5,856 nt of DNA, from positions 1 to 5,856 of the forward strand of contig CAMWMT010000194.1 in assembly GCA_947175375.1 (NCBI GenBank). The letters run 5' to 3'. This DNA comes from an uncultured Clostridiaceae bacterium (GTDB lineage: Bacteria; Bacillota; Clostridia; Lachnospirales; Lachnospiraceae). The first letter of the stretch is position 1. Each line of letters opens with the position of its first letter. A model generated the notes under the pieces. It worked only from the letters and a program-made list of their open reading frames with translations, was not told where the DNA came from and searched no databases. Shown in pieces: positions 5,785-5,856 of the stretch. Both the position numbers and the translations under genes were made by a program.

Positions 5785-5856
5785 GAGATTCACTGTACGA
5801 CTGTGGAGGAGATCCGGGAGGTCTCCACATTGAATTATCAGGATACAGAGCAGATG
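5785..5856 (+). pseudogene. yceG: Continuation of the yceG-like frame beyond the in-frame TGA (partial)
   Basis: The 24 codons after the TGA stay open in the same frame and read EIHCTTVEEIREVSTLNYQD and on to the window edge. They align with KIPNPEE after IIEG in the first repeat of the same protein, and with ELPRLVSSEDVNYYSGCYDN in the YceG-like module of the protease (residues 69-88). This is best read as the second half of the second YceG repeat. An alternative is a new gene starting at TTG 5830 behind GGGAGG (5816-5821, 8-nt spacing), or at GTG 5803; a small hairpin (GTGGAG 5803-5808 with CTCCAC 5823-5828) spans this site. Too little remains to decide on expression. Confidence 0.5.

Noticed and set aside
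3310..5856. One continuous frame from the protease to the window end, broken only by two TGA codons (4843-4845 and 5782-5784), suggesting TGA recoding.
   Set aside because: TGA also ends the TRSP and StiP-like genes normally, the genes use GGA and TGG freely for Gly and Trp, and the first TGA lies at a natural domain end followed by a usable ATG.

Overview
The window looks like a chromosomal segment of a Clostridia species, probably Lachnospiraceae. The pointers are moderate G+C, AGGAGG-type ribosome binding sites, GTG as well as ATG starts, and the character of the proteins; no rRNA or other marker fixes the taxon. It carries part of a Ter (tellurium/stress)-associated 'biosynthetic module', the set of genes that comparative genomics predicts to make a nucleoside-like metabolite in connection with TerD- and TelA-type stress systems. 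No product has been seen here or can be read from the sequence.

Layout. (1) Positions 1-717, plus strand: 3' part of a phosphoribosyltransferase (PRTase) with a C-terminal TRSP domain; its 5' end is outside the window. (2) 714-1763, plus strand, coupled by a GTGA overlap: a second PRTase-like protein of the StiP family with a C-terminal PELOTA RNA-binding domain. (3) 1764-1913: a convergent intergenic region holding an imperfect 20-bp inverted repeat around a 55-nt loop. (4) 1914-2873, minus strand: a CitE/HpcH-like TIM-barrel C-C bond lyase of the Ter-module type. (5) 2874-3309: an AT-rich, back-to-back promoter region followed by a G+C-rich, highly structured noncoding RNA of about 300 nt (around 2975-3290), read on the plus strand. 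(6) 3310-4845, plus strand: a fusion of a YceG-like module, a repetitive linker and an HtrA-like trypsin-fold serine protease with a complete His-Asp-Ser triad but no signal peptide or PDZ domain. (7) 4858-5784, plus strand: a YceG-like protein that ends at a TGA inside its second repeat; the same frame continues open to the window end (5785-5856), so the gene looks interrupted.

How the parts fit. The two PRTases and the C-C lyase are the enzymatic core of the predicted pathway, and YceG-type proteins are regular companions. ATP-grasp and HAD-phosphatase partners, TerD and TelA are not visible and would have to lie outside. The most interesting items are the structured RNA between the lyase and the protease/YceG genes, with no terminator before the protease gene; the protease fused to a YceG-like module; and the in-frame stop in the YceG-like gene, whose aligned position in the first repeat of the same protein is a Gly codon one base away from TGA.
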